From Methylobacterium sp. DB0501 (lineage in GTDB: Bacteria > Pseudomonadota > Alphaproteobacteria > Rhizobiales > Beijerinckiaceae), in contig NZ_JAAKGV010000008.1 in assembly GCF_011043735.1 (NCBI RefSeq), positions 62,001-126,000 of the forward strand: a stretch of 64,000 nt of DNA, in the 5' to 3' direction. The notes beneath the pieces are model-generated. The model saw only the letters and a program-made list of their open reading frames with translations. It ran no database searches and had not been told where the DNA came from. A program made the position numbers and the translations under genes. Shown piece after piece: positions 19,435 to 28,756 of this stretch. Every line of letters starts with the position of its first letter. The first letter of the stretch is position 1.

Positions 19435-20091
19435 CTGGTAGCCGAGCCCGCGCAGGGTGCGGATCTCGGCCTGGGCTCCGGCGGCGCCGAGCTTGCGGCG
19501 CAACCGCGCCACGATCTGCTCGACGGCGTTCTCGCTCGATTCCTCCTCGAAGGCGAAGACCCGCTCCAGCAATTCGCCCTTGGCGAAGATGCGGCCGGGC
19601 CGCGCCGCCAGGATCTCCATCAGGGTCCATTCGCGCCGCGTCAGGTCGAGGACTTCTCCCGCCACGCTGGCGCTGCGCGCCTCCCGGTCGAGGCGCAGGT
19701 TGCCGAGGGTCAGCGCGTTGTCGGCATGCCCGCTGTTGCGGCGCAGGAGCGCGCGCACCCGCGCCTCCAGCTCGCGGAAGTCGAACGGCTTCACCAGGTA
19801 GTCGTCGGCCCCGAGATCGAGCGCGCCGACCCGGTCGTCGACCTCGGAGCGGGCGGTGAGGACCAGCACCGGCACCGGTCCGCGCCGGGCGCGCAGGCGC
19901 TTGAGGATGGCGAACCCGTCGAGGCCGGGCAGGTTCACGTCGAGGATCACGAGGTCGTAGGCCTGGACGGCGAGCAGCGCGTCGCCCTCCGCGCCGTCCA
20001 CCTCCCAATCGACGGCGTGGCCGAGCCCGCGCAGGCGGGCGGCGATGGCCTCGCCGACGTCCCGGGTGTCCTCGACGAGCAGGATACGCAC
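19414..20091 (-). CDS. OmpR/TctD-family response regulator
   Basis: A 225-aa two-domain regulator. The receiver has E7-D8, phospho-acceptor Asp51 (VILDVNLPG) and Lys101 (LVKPFD). A winged-helix DNA-binding domain follows (DLTRREWTLMEILAARPG, then RLRRKLG and IRTLRGLGYQV). GGAGGAA five nt before GTG 20091 fixes the start. It is first in the minus-strand sensor operon and divergent from the ABC importer, which is the obvious candidate target. Confidence 0.94.
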   Translation of the reverse strand: MRILLVEDTRDVGEAIAARLRGLGHAVDWEVDGAEGDALLAVQAYDLVILDVNLPGLDGFAILKRLRARRGPVPVLVLTARSEVDDRVGALDLGADDYLVKPFDFRELEARVRALLRRNSGHADNALTLGNLRLDREARSASVAGEVLDLTRREWTLMEILAARPGRIFAKGELLERVFAFEEESSENAVEQIVARLRRKLGAAGAQAEIRTLRGLGYQVVCQES

Positions 20092-20232
20092 GAAAGTTCC
20101 TCCTCGGCCGCCGGGCGGCAATATCTGTCAGGTTGGCGACAGGTTCGAAGGCTACCCAACGTCCAACGGCGGGCCAAGCACCCTCAGGGGAAACTTCGCT
20201 CCGCAAGCGACGAAAACCGGGAGGATAACGCC

Positions 20233-21003
20233 ATGAACGCACGCCCGACCATCATTCCCGAGCCGCTGCTCCAGGTCCAGGGTGTCACGCTCCAGTACAA
20301 GACGACCGATCATCTGGTCACCGCGACCTACCGGGTCGATTTCGAGGTGATGCCGGGCGACCGCTACATTCTGCTCGGGCCGTCGGGCTGCGGCAAGTCC
20401 ACCCTGCTCAAGGCGATCGGCGGCTACATGACCCCCGTCGAGGGCGAGATCAAGCTCAAGGGCCGCAAGGTCACCGAGCCCGGCCCCGACCGGATGATGG
20501 TGTTCCAGGAATTCGACCAGCTCCTGCCCTGGAAGACCGTCAAGCAGAACGTCGCCTTCGCCCTCACGGCGAGCGGCCGCGCCACCGGCGCGGAAGCGAT
20601 GGACCGGGCGATGTCCTACATCGAGAAGGTGGGGCTGGCGAAGTTCGCCGATTCCTTCCCCCACATGCTGTCGGGCGGCATGAAGCAGCGCGTGGCGATC
20701 GCCCGCGGCATGGCGATGGAGCCCGACATCCTGCTGATGGACGAGCCCTTCGCCGCCCTCGACGCGCTGACCCGCCGCAAGATGCAGGACGAGCTTTTGC
20801 GCCTGTGGGAGGACACCCGCTTCACGGTGCTGTTCGTCACCCACTCGATCGAGGAGGCGATCAAGGTCGGCACCCGCATCCTGCTGCTCTCGCCCCATCC
20901 GGGCCAGGTCAAGGCGGAGCTGAACAGCCTGCCGGCCTCGGAGCTCGGCACCGCGGCGCAGGGCGCCCTCGAGACCCGCATCAACGACATGCTGTTCGCC
21001 TGA
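20233..21003 (+). CDS. ABC transporter ATPase (nitrate/sulfonate/taurine type)
   Basis: A 256-aa cytoplasmic ATPase with Walker A GPSGCGKS, Q-loop FQEFDQLLPWKTV, signature LSGGMKQR, Walker B ILLMDEPFAALD and the H-loop His in VTHSIEEA. The D-loop and LLPW features are typical of the SsuB/TauB/NrtD class. It is first of three genes in the order ATPase-permease-binding protein, with 26 bp to the permease. The substrate cannot be read from the ATPase. Confidence 0.94.
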   Translation: MNARPTIIPEPLLQVQGVTLQYKTTDHLVTATYRVDFEVMPGDRYILLGPSGCGKSTLLKAIGGYMTPVEGEIKLKGRKVTEPGPDRMMVFQEFDQLLPWKTVKQNVAFALTASGRATGAEAMDRAMSYIEKVGLAKFADSFPHMLSGGMKQRVAIARGMAMEPDILLMDEPFAALDALTRRKMQDELLRLWEDTRFTVLFVTHSIEEAIKVGTRILLLSPHPGQVKAELNSLPASELGTAAQGALETRINDMLFA

Positions 21004-21029
21004 CAACGAGAAATTCCGGGAGATACGCC

Positions 21030-21917
21030 GTGACCGCCACCCTCGCCCCCCTCAGCACACCCATAGCCCAAAGGCCCGAGATCGTCCGCGAGACCTCCGC
21101 CGCCGGCGCGATCAGCGTCGAGCAGCGCCTGTCCTTCGCGGAGCTCGCCTACCGCCAGAGCTGGCTGCGCAAGGCCGTCGTCCTCGCCGCCCTCGCGGTG
21201 ATCTGGGAAGCCTACGGCCGCTGGCTCGACAACCCGCTCCTGTTCCCGACCTTCTCGGCGACCGTCGAGGCCTTCGCCTCGGCGATCCTGAGCGGCGAGA
21301 TTCCCGCCAAGGCGCTGATCTCGCTCCAGACGCTCGCCATCGGCTACGGCATCGGCATCGTGCTGGCGGCGTTGCTCACCACGCTCGCCATCGGCTCGCG
21401 GATCGGCACCGACCTGCTTGAGACGCTGACCGCGATGTTCAACCCGCTGCCGGCCATCGCGCTGCTGCCGCTGGCCCTGATCTGGTTCGGCCTCGGCCAG
21501 GGCAGCGTGGTGTTCGTCCTCGTCCACTCGGTGTTGTGGGCGATCGCGCTCAACACCCATGCCGGTTTCCGCTCGGTCTCGAACACCCTCAAGATGGTCG
21601 GCCTGAATTACGGCCTGCGCAACCTGAGCTTGGTCCGGGCGATCCTGATCCCGGCGGCCTTCCCCTCGATCCTCACCGGCCTGAAGGTCGGCTGGGCCTT
21701 CGCCTGGCGCACGCTCATCGCCGCGGAACTCGTCTTCGGCGTCTCCTCGGGCTCGGGCGGCCTCGGCTGGTACATCTTCGAGAACCGCAACGCCCTCGAG
21801 ACCACCAACGTCTTTGCCGGCCTGTTCACCGTCATCATGATCGGCCTCTTCGTCGAGAACGTGATCTTCGCCAACATCGAGAAGAAGACGATCCGCCGCT
21901 GGGGCATGCAGCACTAA
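21030..21917 (+). CDS. ABC transporter permease (SsuC/TauC-like)
   Basis: A 295-aa inner-membrane permease with about six helices after a 45-residue cytoplasmic N-terminus. The BPD_transp_1 EAA region reads RNLSLVRAILIPAAFPSILTGLKVG. It starts at a GTG with GGGAG upstream. The FPTFSATVEAF segment and GLGWYIFENRN near the end are typical of sulfonate/nitrate/taurine-family permeases. It works with the preceding ATPase and following binding protein. Confidence 0.93.
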   Translation: MTATLAPLSTPIAQRPEIVRETSAAGAISVEQRLSFAELAYRQSWLRKAVVLAALAVIWEAYGRWLDNPLLFPTFSATVEAFASAILSGEIPAKALISLQTLAIGYGIGIVLAALLTTLAIGSRIGTDLLETLTAMFNPLPAIALLPLALIWFGLGQGSVVFVLVHSVLWAIALNTHAGFRSVSNTLKMVGLNYGLRNLSLVRAILIPAAFPSILTGLKVGWAFAWRTLIAAELVFGVSSGSGGLGWYIFENRNALETTNVFAGLFTVIMIGLFVENVIFANIEKKTIRRWGMQH

Positions 21918-21993
21918 GAGAAACGAACGGCCCTGCCCTTCGGAGCGGCGACGCTCCGGAGGCGCGCACAACGACAATCCCGGAGGAAACCCC

Positions 21994-23010
21994 ATGTTCA
22001 CACGCAAGCTCCTCGGCCTCGCGGCCGGTGCCGCCCTCGCTCTCTCCCTGAACCTCGGCGCCGCCCGCGCCGAGGTGTCCGAGGTTCGCATCTCGAAGGG
22101 CTACGGCGCCCTCTACCTGCCGCTCTTCGTGATGCAGGAGAAGAAGTTCCTGGAGGCCCAGGCCGCCAAAGCGGGCCTCGGCGACGTCAAGGTGACCTGG
22201 CTCACCCTGGACGGCGGCAACGTCATCAACGACGCGATGATCGCCGGCTCGCTGGACATCGCCGGCACCGGCGCCCCGGGCTTCCTCGCCCTCTGGTCGA
22301 AGGGCCGCGGCAGCCCGAAGACCGAGGTGATCGGCGTCTCCGGCCTCTCCGCGACCGCCCTCGACCTCAACGTGATCAAGCCCGAGATCAAGTCGCTGGC
22401 CGACTTCACCCCGAAGGACAAGATCGCGATCCCAGGCATCAAGACCTCGCTCGCCGCGGTCGTGCTGCAGATGGCGGTGGCCAAGCAGTTCGGGCCGGAG
22501 AACTACACCAAGCTCGATTCGAGCACCGTCGGCCTGCCGCACCCGGAGGCGGTCGCGGCCCTGCTCTCGGGCAAGACCGAGATCGTCGCCCACTTCGCCT
22601 CGCCGCCCTTCACCCAGGTCGAGCGCGCCGACCCGAAGGTGCGCACGATCCTCAAGGCCTCGCAGATCTTCGGCGACATCACCCTCAACGTGGTGTTCGC
22701 GCTCAAGCGCTTCACCGAGACGAACCCGAAGATGACCCAGGCCTTCCTGGCCGCCCTCGACGAGTCGAACGAGTTCATCAAAAATAATAAGACCGAGACC
22801 GCCGAAATCTTCTCCCGCGCCTCCAAGGTGAAGGTGAGCCCGCAGGAGGTGGTTCAGATCATCGAGGACCCGGACAGCCGGTTCTCGGCGACGCCGCACG
22901 GCATCATGGAGTTCGTGACCTTCATGAACCGGGCGGGCATCATGAAGACCAAGCCGGCGACCTGGCAGGACCTGTTCATCCCGGCTTTGCGCGACCGCTC
23001 GGGCAGCTGA
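21994..23010 (+). CDS. Periplasmic binding protein of the NMT1/TauA/SsuA type
   Basis: A 338-aa protein with a clear signal peptide (LGLAAGAALALSLNLGAARA, cleavage near residue 26). The mature part shows RISKGYGALYLPLFVMQEKKFLE, GNVINDAMIAGSLDIAGTG and PHPEAVAALLSGKTEIVAHF, characteristic of NMT1-like proteins binding sulfonates, nitrate, thiamin precursors and related anions. It lies 76 bp after the permease and immediately before a strong terminator. The AATAATAAG-rich codons near 22781 are locally unusual in this GC-rich gene. Confidence 0.92.
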   Translation: MFTRKLLGLAAGAALALSLNLGAARAEVSEVRISKGYGALYLPLFVMQEKKFLEAQAAKAGLGDVKVTWLTLDGGNVINDAMIAGSLDIAGTGAPGFLALWSKGRGSPKTEVIGVSGLSATALDLNVIKPEIKSLADFTPKDKIAIPGIKTSLAAVVLQMAVAKQFGPENYTKLDSSTVGLPHPEAVAALLSGKTEIVAHFASPPFTQVERADPKVRTILKASQIFGDITLNVVFALKRFTETNPKMTQAFLAALDESNEFIKNNKTETAEIFSRASKVKVSPQEVVQIIEDPDSRFSATPHGIMEFVTFMNRAGIMKTKPATWQDLFIPALRDRSGS

Positions 23011-23031
23011 GCGCCCCCGTCGCCCGACCGG

Positions 23032-23062
23032 CCCCGCCGCGCTCCGCGCGGCGGGGATTTTT
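23032..23062 (+). terminator. Rho-independent terminator of the ABC operon
   Basis: A perfect 11-bp stem, CCCCGCCGCGC-TCC-GCGCGGCGGGG, followed by ATTTTT, 21 bp after the binding-protein stop. This is the most canonical terminator in the window. Confidence 0.93.
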
Positions 23063-23089
23063 ACGTCCGGTTAAGCATGTCGTCGCCTC

Positions 23090-23302
23090 ATGCGGCGCAT
23101 GCCGACTCACGCGACGACACCCCGCCTTCCCCCCGATCCGCTCGGCGATGCCCGCGACCTTCAGGCCAGCATCGCGGCGTTGCGGCATCTCCTACGCGCG
23201 CAGAGCCGCCAGTTCGAGGCCCTGGAGCGTCGCCTCGCACCGTCCGGAAGTCCGGCCGAGACGGGGGCGCGGCGCCTGCGCGCCCTCAAGGCCGGCGGCT
23301 GA
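23090..23302 (+). CDS. Possible 70-aa hypothetical protein
   Basis: The open frame predicts an amphipathic helix (LQASIAALRHLLRAQSRQFEALERRLA) flanked by Pro/Arg-rich ends. There is no good ribosome-binding site. The helix pattern favours a real gene, while the flanks resemble random GC-rich translation. Weakly supported. Confidence 0.3.
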   Translation: MRRMPTHATTPRLPPDPLGDARDLQASIAALRHLLRAQSRQFEALERRLAPSGSPAETGARRLRALKAGG

Positions 23303-23448
23303 CCGAGCCGTCACGCCGTCGCGCAACCGGCAAGTGTAGGCCCGCAGGTCGTGCACGTCGGTGACCAGGCCGTAACCCTGATCGCGTCCCGGATGGACCA
23401 GGCCTCGCTGCGGGGCGTTATCCGGTTGACAGTGAGAGGAGAGGAAGC

Positions 23449-23706
23449 GTGGACACGTGCAGCGGGACGCCCGTCAGCCTGACCCTGGGACGACGCAGGA
23501 TCGAGGGTGTCCTGCGCGCCGTCGGCGAGTCGGTCGAGATGCCCGGGGTGCCGGGCGGTCCGGCCCGCCGCCTACGCAACCTGATCCTCGATTTCGGGCC
23601 GGCCTGCGCCCCGGTCGAGGTCTGGCTCGCCGAGCCCGACCCGCAGGAGCCGCCCTTCGGCCCGGTATCCGAGGGCCCTCGCCCTACCGCTTCATCAAGG
23701 TCCTGA
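23449..23706 (+). CDS. 85-aa hypothetical protein
   Basis: The GTG at 23449 follows a strong purine-rich site (GAGAGGAGAGGAAGC). The product has an all-beta look in its first 65 residues (VSLTLGRRRIEGVLRAVGESVEM... LILDFG) and a Pro-rich end. The 3' end overlaps the convergent receiver gene by 23 bp. No family recognised. Confidence 0.6.
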   Translation: MDTCSGTPVSLTLGRRRIEGVLRAVGESVEMPGVPGGPARRLRNLILDFGPACAPVEVWLAEPDPQEPPFGPVSEGPRPTASSRS

Positions 23707-24085
23707 GGACCTCCAGGATGTCGTCACCGCGGCACGGCCGGGCGACGAAGCGGGCATGGGACGGCATCCGGTCCGGATCGGGCTTGCTGCGGCCGGACAC
23801 GACGACGATCGGCAGGTCGGGCCGCATCTGCGCCGCCGAGCGGGCGAGATCGAAGCCGTCGGTCTTGCCGGACAGCTCGACATCCGTGATCAGCGCCACG
23901 ATGTCGGCCCGCCCGGTGAGCAGCCCCAGCGCCCGCTCGGCGGAGGCCGATTGCAGCGCCTCGAAGCCGGCGGCGTCGAGCACGTCGCTGAGATCCATGA
24001 TCGTCAGCGCCTCGTCCTCGACCACCAGGATCACGGGCCGCTCGTCCCTGACATCGTCCTTGGCCTTTACGGTGTCGTTGTCCAC
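23684..24085 (-). CDS. Single-domain response regulator with Arg at the conserved Lys
   Basis: A 133-aa receiver with acidic residues E23-D24-E25 and phospho-acceptor Asp68 (LITDVELSG). The position normally held by the invariant Lys of the xKP motif reads FVARPC, so Arg117 replaces it. The VELSG...DGFDLARSAAQMRPDLPIVVVSG core is typical of the stand-alone alphaproteobacterial receivers. The start is a GTG at 24085 with AGGACAGG upstream. No kinase is adjacent, so the partner is unknown. Confidence 0.85.
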   Translation of the reverse strand: MDNDTVKAKDDVRDERPVILVVEDEALTIMDLSDVLDAAGFEALQSASAERALGLLTGRADIVALITDVELSGKTDGFDLARSAAQMRPDLPIVVVSGRSKPDPDRMPSHARFVARPCRGDDILEVLRTLMKR

Positions 24086-24374
24086 GTCGCCTGTCCTTGA
24101 CGGTCGGGCCCGCCCGGGACCCGCACGGGAGCGGCGCGGTCGGACGGCCACAGATGATCGGGCGGCCGGTCCCGGCCGACCGGCGCCCCTGCGCCGGCCG
24201 TTGATCGAAACGACCGATACCCCATGCCGGTTGCAGCGCCGCCGTCGCCGCACCGGTGAGATTTCACCGCTTCCGCGATCCCGCACACGATCTCACGCTT
24301 GCGCCGCGGCCCGCGCCCCGCTAGAGGACGGCACCGACCCGCACGGGCGCCCCGGCGCCCCGCAGGTCTGGCCC

Positions 24375-24464
<90 letters not shown>

Positions 24465-24579
24465 GCCCCTTGGCTGGCAAGCATCTGAAATCCCTCACAA
24501 TTTGACGGTTCGCGTTGCCCTGACCATGGGTTAGCGTGTATCATCCTGCGCAACGCTCTGTGTAACGTGGCGCAGCGGG

Positions 24580-25165
24580 ATGGCGGATTATCTGACCAAG
24601 TGCGGCGCGTGATCATGCGCCAGACCACGAAGGTCCGCGTCGCCGACGATCCGCGGGGCGCCAAGGCGCGGTAGGTGGTCGATGCGCTCAACGCCGACCT
24701 CGAGACCTATTGGCACGGGCTGCTCGCCGGCCAGTCGCAGGATGCGCAGGAGCGGTACGACGCGGCGCGCAAGCGGGCCCGCGGCTTCGGCTTCGATTAC
24801 CGCCTGGCGCCGAGCCTCGCCGAGCTGCCGGACGACGAGCTGCTCGCACGCATCCGCACCATCATGGCCCAGCCCCGCACTGCCGAGGCCGCCGCCGTTG
24901 CGGCCGTGCTCGGGGGCGAGGCGCCGGCCCCGCTGCGGCTCTCGACGCTGTTTGCCGAGTTCGAGCGCCTCTCGGCCGCCGCCAACCGCGACCTCTCGCC
25001 GGACCAGCTGCGCAAGTGGCGCAATCCGAAGCTGCGGGCCATCGCCAACCTCGTCGACGTCATCGGCGACCGGCCGCTGGAGGAAGTGACCCGAGCGCAG
25101 GCCCTCGATTTCCGCGACTGATGGCAGAAACGGGTCCTGGCCGAGGGGCGGGATTTCGCCGGTAT
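24580..25165 (+). pseudogene. Tyrosine recombinase (phage-type integrase), degraded
   Basis: The reading starts MADYLTK at 24580, shifts frame, then resumes with [15 protein letters not shown] from 24615, meets TAG at 24672, and runs as a core-binding (SAM-like) domain (GEAPAPLRLSTLFAEFERL, SPDQLRKWRNPKLRAIANL, VIGDRPLEEVTRAQALDFRD) to a TGA at 25119, where intact relatives have Trp. A few more recognisable residues (WQKRVLAEG) follow. The catalytic Arg-His-Arg-Tyr domain is missing. I recognise the domain order from DUF6538-type alphaproteobacterial integrases. It lies 115 bp after the tRNA-Ser gene, where such integrases insert. Confidence 0.85.
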
Positions 25166-25648
25166 CGCCCGCGGGCTCGGCCGCGGCGACGGGCGGGCGG
25201 CGGTGGCCGGGGTGGCGCAGCGGTTTCGCGATCTCCTCGAGGATGGGGCGGCGGACTGGCTGGCGCGGCAATCGGGCCAGGGCGCGAGACGGGCCGGCTC
25301 GTCGGCTCAGCCGCAGCGCCGGCCGCGCCGGGCGAGGCCACGGATGGGGCGGGGTGCCTGGTGCCGGGAGCCCGCGCCTGCGCGGTGGGCGCCGATCCGG
25401 ACGGGGCGCTGCGGTGGCAGCCGGCCTGGAAGCAGCGGGCGGCGGAGGGACAGGCGCAGGCGACGCTGGCCCGCAAGCGGGGCTCGCGGCGGCGGTAGCG
25501 ACCGGACGCGGCAGGCTTGACGGCGCGAGTCGCGACCGAGCGGCAATGACCTCGCGAGAGGATTACGGGCTCCTTTGCCAGATTATCCCGAAGTGAATCT
25601 CCGTTACATCGCCTTTCCAGGATTTGATTTTTGCGTTAGGGCTACCGA
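25166..25648 (+). other. Island remnant without an intact gene
   Basis: Open frames continue after the dead integrase with an intriguing short stretch (FRDLLEDGAADWLARQ), but they then become Arg/Gly-rich and lack start signals. Probably scrambled leftovers of mobile DNA. From about 25540 the sequence becomes more AT-rich as the promoter of the next gene. Confidence 0.45.
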
Positions 25649-25909
25649 ATGGCCCGCCGCGTGACCTATCAAATCTTTGACATGCCGGACGGGCGATTTT
25701 CCGTCACGGTGACCATTGATCCGAACAAGACAATGGTCCGCGCGGGTTTCGCGACCCAGGCCGAGGCTGATGCCTGGGTCGACGGCTTGCGGGACATCAT
25801 GGCCGCCCTCGGCGCACCCGTTGCCCTCGCCTTCCCCGATTATCCCGGATCGCTGCCCCTGAACGAGGTGCTGACCTTCATCCGGACGGCCCCCACACAG
25901 GCCGATTGA
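25649..25909 (+). CDS. 86-aa hypothetical protein
   Basis: Begins MARRVTYQIFDMPDGRF, a small alpha/beta protein with strands (YQIFDM, FSVTVTI), a helix (QAEADAWVDGLRDIMAAL) and a short C-terminal strand-helix. Codon use is ordinary for the genome with slightly lower GC, in keeping with the island. No ribosome-binding site stands out. No family recognised. Confidence 0.65.
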   Translation: MARRVTYQIFDMPDGRFSVTVTIDPNKTMVRAGFATQAEADAWVDGLRDIMAALGAPVALAFPDYPGSLPLNEVLTFIRTAPTQAD

Positions 25910-26168
25910 CCGCGTCCGGCCCGGCCACAAGGGCTCGTGCTGCGAGTGGCGCTCGCGCGCAGGCGGGGTCGCGGCGGCGGTCGGGCCGGACTGGATCGAC
26001 CGCGCGGCGGGCTGCCGAGAGCGGGCAGGCGCACCGGCGGTGGGGCTGCCCGACGTTTGCGGCCCTGGTATGTGCGAGGCCTGTGCACCCTCGCCTCTCG
26101 GCCGATGGACCGCGCCTCGTCTTCACGGTGAGGGCGCCAGGGTCCTTCGCCGCGAAGCCTGGCGCGGG

Positions 26169-27854
26169 TCAGGCTGCCCGCACGGTGGCGAGGAAGCGCG
26201 TGACCTCGGCCGAGAGGCGCTCGGACTGGCGCGACAATTCCGAGGCCGAGGTGAGGACCTGGCTCGCCGCTGCGCCCGTCTCCTCCGCGGCGCCAGCCAC
26301 CCCGGTGATGTTGCCGGTGACCTCGCCGGTGCCGGCGGCCGCCTGGGAGACGTTGCGGACGATCTCCCGGGTTGCGGCGCCCTGCTCCTCCACCGCCGCG
26401 GCGATCGAGGTCGCGACGCTCGCGATTTCCTCGATCCGCGCGGTGATGTGGCTGATTGCGCCGGCCGCCTGACCGGTGGAGGCCTGGATCGCCGCGATCT
26501 GAGTCGTGATCTCCTCCGTCGCCTTCGCGGTCTGGCCGGCGAGTTCCTTCACCTCGGCGGCGACCACCGCGAAGCCCCGTCCCGCCACGCCGGCGCGGGC
26601 GGCCTCGATGGTGGCGTTGAGGGCCAGCAGGTTGGTCTGGGCGGCGATCGAGGAGATCAGCCCCACGACGCCGCCGATGCGGGTCGTCGCCTCGGTCAAG
26701 GCATGCACCTGATGGGCGGTCTGCCCGGCTTCCGCAACGGCGGCCTGGGCGAGCCGGGCCGAGCCGTCAACCTGCCGGCCGATCTCCTGCACCGAGTTTC
26801 CCAGCTCTTCCGCCGCCGCCGCCACCGTGCCGACATTCGATGACGCCTCCTCGGCGGCTGCCGCGACGGCGGTGGATTGGGCGGCGGTCTGCGTGGCGGT
26901 CGCGGTCATGGTCTGGGCGGTCGCCTGCAGCTCGGTCGCCGAGGCGGAGACCATGCCGACGATGCCCCCGACAGCCTGCTCGAAGGCATCCGCCATCTGG
27001 CGCATGCCGGCCCGCCGCTGCTCCTCGGCCGAGGCCCGGGCCAGGGCGGTTTCCTCCTCGAGCCGCCGCGTGCGGATCAGGTTGTCCTTGAACACCTGAA
27101 CGGCGGCAGCCATGGCGCCGATCTCGTCCTGGCGGGCCTTGAAGGGAACGTCCATCGTCGTGTCTCCGGTCGCGAGGGTTCCCATCATGCGGGTGATGCG
27201 GCCGAGTGGGGCCGAGATGCGCCGCATCCCGTACAAGGTGGCGCCGAAGCTCGCGGCCAGGGACAGGATGATCGCGATCCAAGCCGTGATCGTAGCCTTG
27301 CGTGCGGCGACCACGCTCTCGTTCGCGTCTTGCTGCGCGCCGTGGTTATTCAGCTTCACGTCGCGATCCAGCGCCGCGCTCACGGCGTCGTAGAGCGCCA
27401 GATGTTCATGCCCGATCAAATCCACGAGCGCTTCGTCGTTCTTCCCGACAATGATCAAATTCTTGATATTGTCGCTTGCTAGCTTGTACTTGTTCCATCC
27501 CGACGAAAATTCGTTGTATATCGCCCGCTCGTCCTCGGAAGCGATCAACGGTTCGTAGCGGGTGCGGGCCTGCGCGAGGTGCTCCAGGCTCGATTCGTAT
27601 TGACGCAAATGTTCTGCAAGAAATCGTGGGTCTTGTGCTGCGGAGACAAGGCGGTACTGCTTGAGGCGTACCTGATCCACTTGCGCGCGCATCTCGTTGA
27701 TGGCGACGACCGACGGCAGCCAGTTCGTCGAGACCTCGACGACGCTGTTGCGAACGGTCCCCAGCTCGAAGATCGACAGTGCTCCTTGTGCGCCGGCGAT
27801 GAGGGCCACGCTGGTGAATAACCCGGCGAGGGTGGTCTTGATCGAAAGCTGCAT
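26169..27854 (-). CDS. Methyl-accepting chemotaxis protein (4HB-type sensor)
   Basis: A 561-aa inner-membrane chemoreceptor. TM1 is 8-29, a periplasmic four-helix-bundle sensor spans 30-187 (ends of the 4HB_MCP pattern with N-W-L-P near 44-47), TM2 is 188-210, HAMP 211-265, then the long signalling coiled coil whose hairpin tip reads [20 protein letters not shown]. The ATG at 27854 opens just before TM1; an upstream extension to 27935 is possible but adds no domain. The N-terminal third has visibly lower GC than neighbouring genes. It sits inside the decayed island, and no che genes are in the window. Confidence 0.93.
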   Translation of the reverse strand: MQLSIKTTLAGLFTSVALIAGAQGALSIFELGTVRNSVVEVSTNWLPSVVAINEMRAQVDQVRLKQYRLVSAAQDPRFLAEHLRQYESSLEHLAQARTRYEPLIASEDERAIYNEFSSGWNKYKLASDNIKNLIIVGKNDEALVDLIGHEHLALYDAVSAALDRDVKLNNHGAQQDANESVVAARKATITAWIAIILSLAASFGATLYGMRRISAPLGRITRMMGTLATGDTTMDVPFKARQDEIGAMAAAVQVFKDNLIRTRRLEEETALARASAEEQRRAGMRQMADAFEQAVGGIVGMVSASATELQATAQTMTATATQTAAQSTAVAAAAEEASSNVGTVAAAAEELGNSVQEIGRQVDGSARLAQAAVAEAGQTAHQVHALTEATTRIGGVVGLISSIAAQTNLLALNATIEAARAGVAGRGFAVVAAEVKELAGQTAKATEEITTQIAAIQASTGQAAGAISHITARIEEIASVATSIAAAVEEQGAATREIVRNVSQAAAGTGEVTGNITGVAGAAEETGAAASQVLTSASELSRQSERLSAEVTRFLATVRAA

Positions 27855-28398
27855 GGGAGCGGGATGGCGCGTAAATGGCCGATCGATGCGCCGCGCACGC
27901 CCTCGATCAGATTTGTGATTGGCGGAGCCGACCATTTCAGAGCTAACAAATAGTTTTTTTCCAATGTTTCTAACATTGATCGGCGAACGACGCGTTTATG
28001 GCGCTCGCGCCAGGCGTGTGTGCGATGCCTGACTTGCTACTGCTTCGCTAGGCCGTGCGATCTAGTCTGACGCCTAGTTCTCGCACCGGCAACTGCAGCC
28101 TATAAGTTGCATGAGCCGATGTGCGCAGCAAATGGATGCGGCGACCGCGGAGTCTGCGAGCAATGAGCCTATGCTGAACTCGTTCCCGGAGTTGCGCATC
28201 CGGGCGCGCCGGCCCGACCGGTCGACGGCCTCCTCAATGCCCCAGGCGGCTTCTCGCGTTGCGCTGGCATGGCCGGACCGAGCAGCGCAGGGCTTGCACT
28301 GCCGCAGTGAAGCCGCCATACTTGCCAGGCTTGAAGAGATGCGCCCGCAGGCTGACCGCCGGCGGGCGTTTTTCGTTTCAGGAACCCGGAGGGCTGCG
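27855..28398. other. AT-richer intergenic region upstream of the chemoreceptor
   Basis: About 540 bp with lower GC than the window average. It contains a perfect 7-bp palindrome CAATGTT-TCT-AACATTG at 27962-27978, about 108 bp before the chemoreceptor start, a possible operator. Short frames on both strands lack coding signs. A hairpin terminator at 28342-28373 closes its right part. Confidence 0.5.
28342..28373 (+). terminator. Hairpin with T-run
   Basis: Perfect 7-bp arms CGCCCGC and GCGGGCG enclose a 13-nt loop and are followed by TTTTTCGTTT. It lies 26 bp before the next gene and ends no obvious gene, so it may close an unannotated short transcript or a lost gene. Confidence 0.65.
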
Positions 28399-28680
28399 GT
28401 GCTGGACCACGCTGTGGAGGCGCTTCAGCTCTCCACCTTCACCGATCGCCTGGAGCGCCTGGCGCCATGCCACCGCGATCCCGAGCGCTTCCACGTCGAC
28501 AAGGATGCCCTGGTGAGCGACCTGCGGCGGGCGGCGCGGGAGCACGAGCTGCTCGGCGCCGTCGGCCGGGTGCTGGCGCCGCGGTCCGACCGGACCGAAC
28601 TACGCCTCGGCGTGTTCATGACGGATGGCCGGTTGGTGCCGGTGGAGCGCCGTTTCGGGCGCCGCGGTAAGGCTAAATAA
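28399..28680 (+). CDS. 93-aa hypothetical protein
   Basis: A GTG at 28399 follows GGAGGG by five nt. The product has two helical segments (LDHAVEALQLSTFTDRLERL and DALVSDLRRAAREHELLGAVGRVL) and a C-terminal strand pair (ELRLGVFMTDGRLVPVERRF) with a basic tail. The frame is open further upstream but crosses the terminator, so this start is preferred. No family recognised; it belongs to the island. Confidence 0.6.
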   Translation: MLDHAVEALQLSTFTDRLERLAPCHRDPERFHVDKDALVSDLRRAAREHELLGAVGRVLAPRSDRTELRLGVFMTDGRLVPVERRFGRRGKAK

Positions 28681-28756
28681 CGTATTCTCAAGAGTATCGG
28701 TTTGTAGCGCTGCGCCACAATTCTGATATCCGATAAAAATCAACATTATCAGAGGC

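Noticed and set aside
28111..28398. Upstream extension of the 28399 gene
   Set aside because: It crosses a terminator-like hairpin, and a strong ribosome-binding site is placed exactly for the internal GTG.
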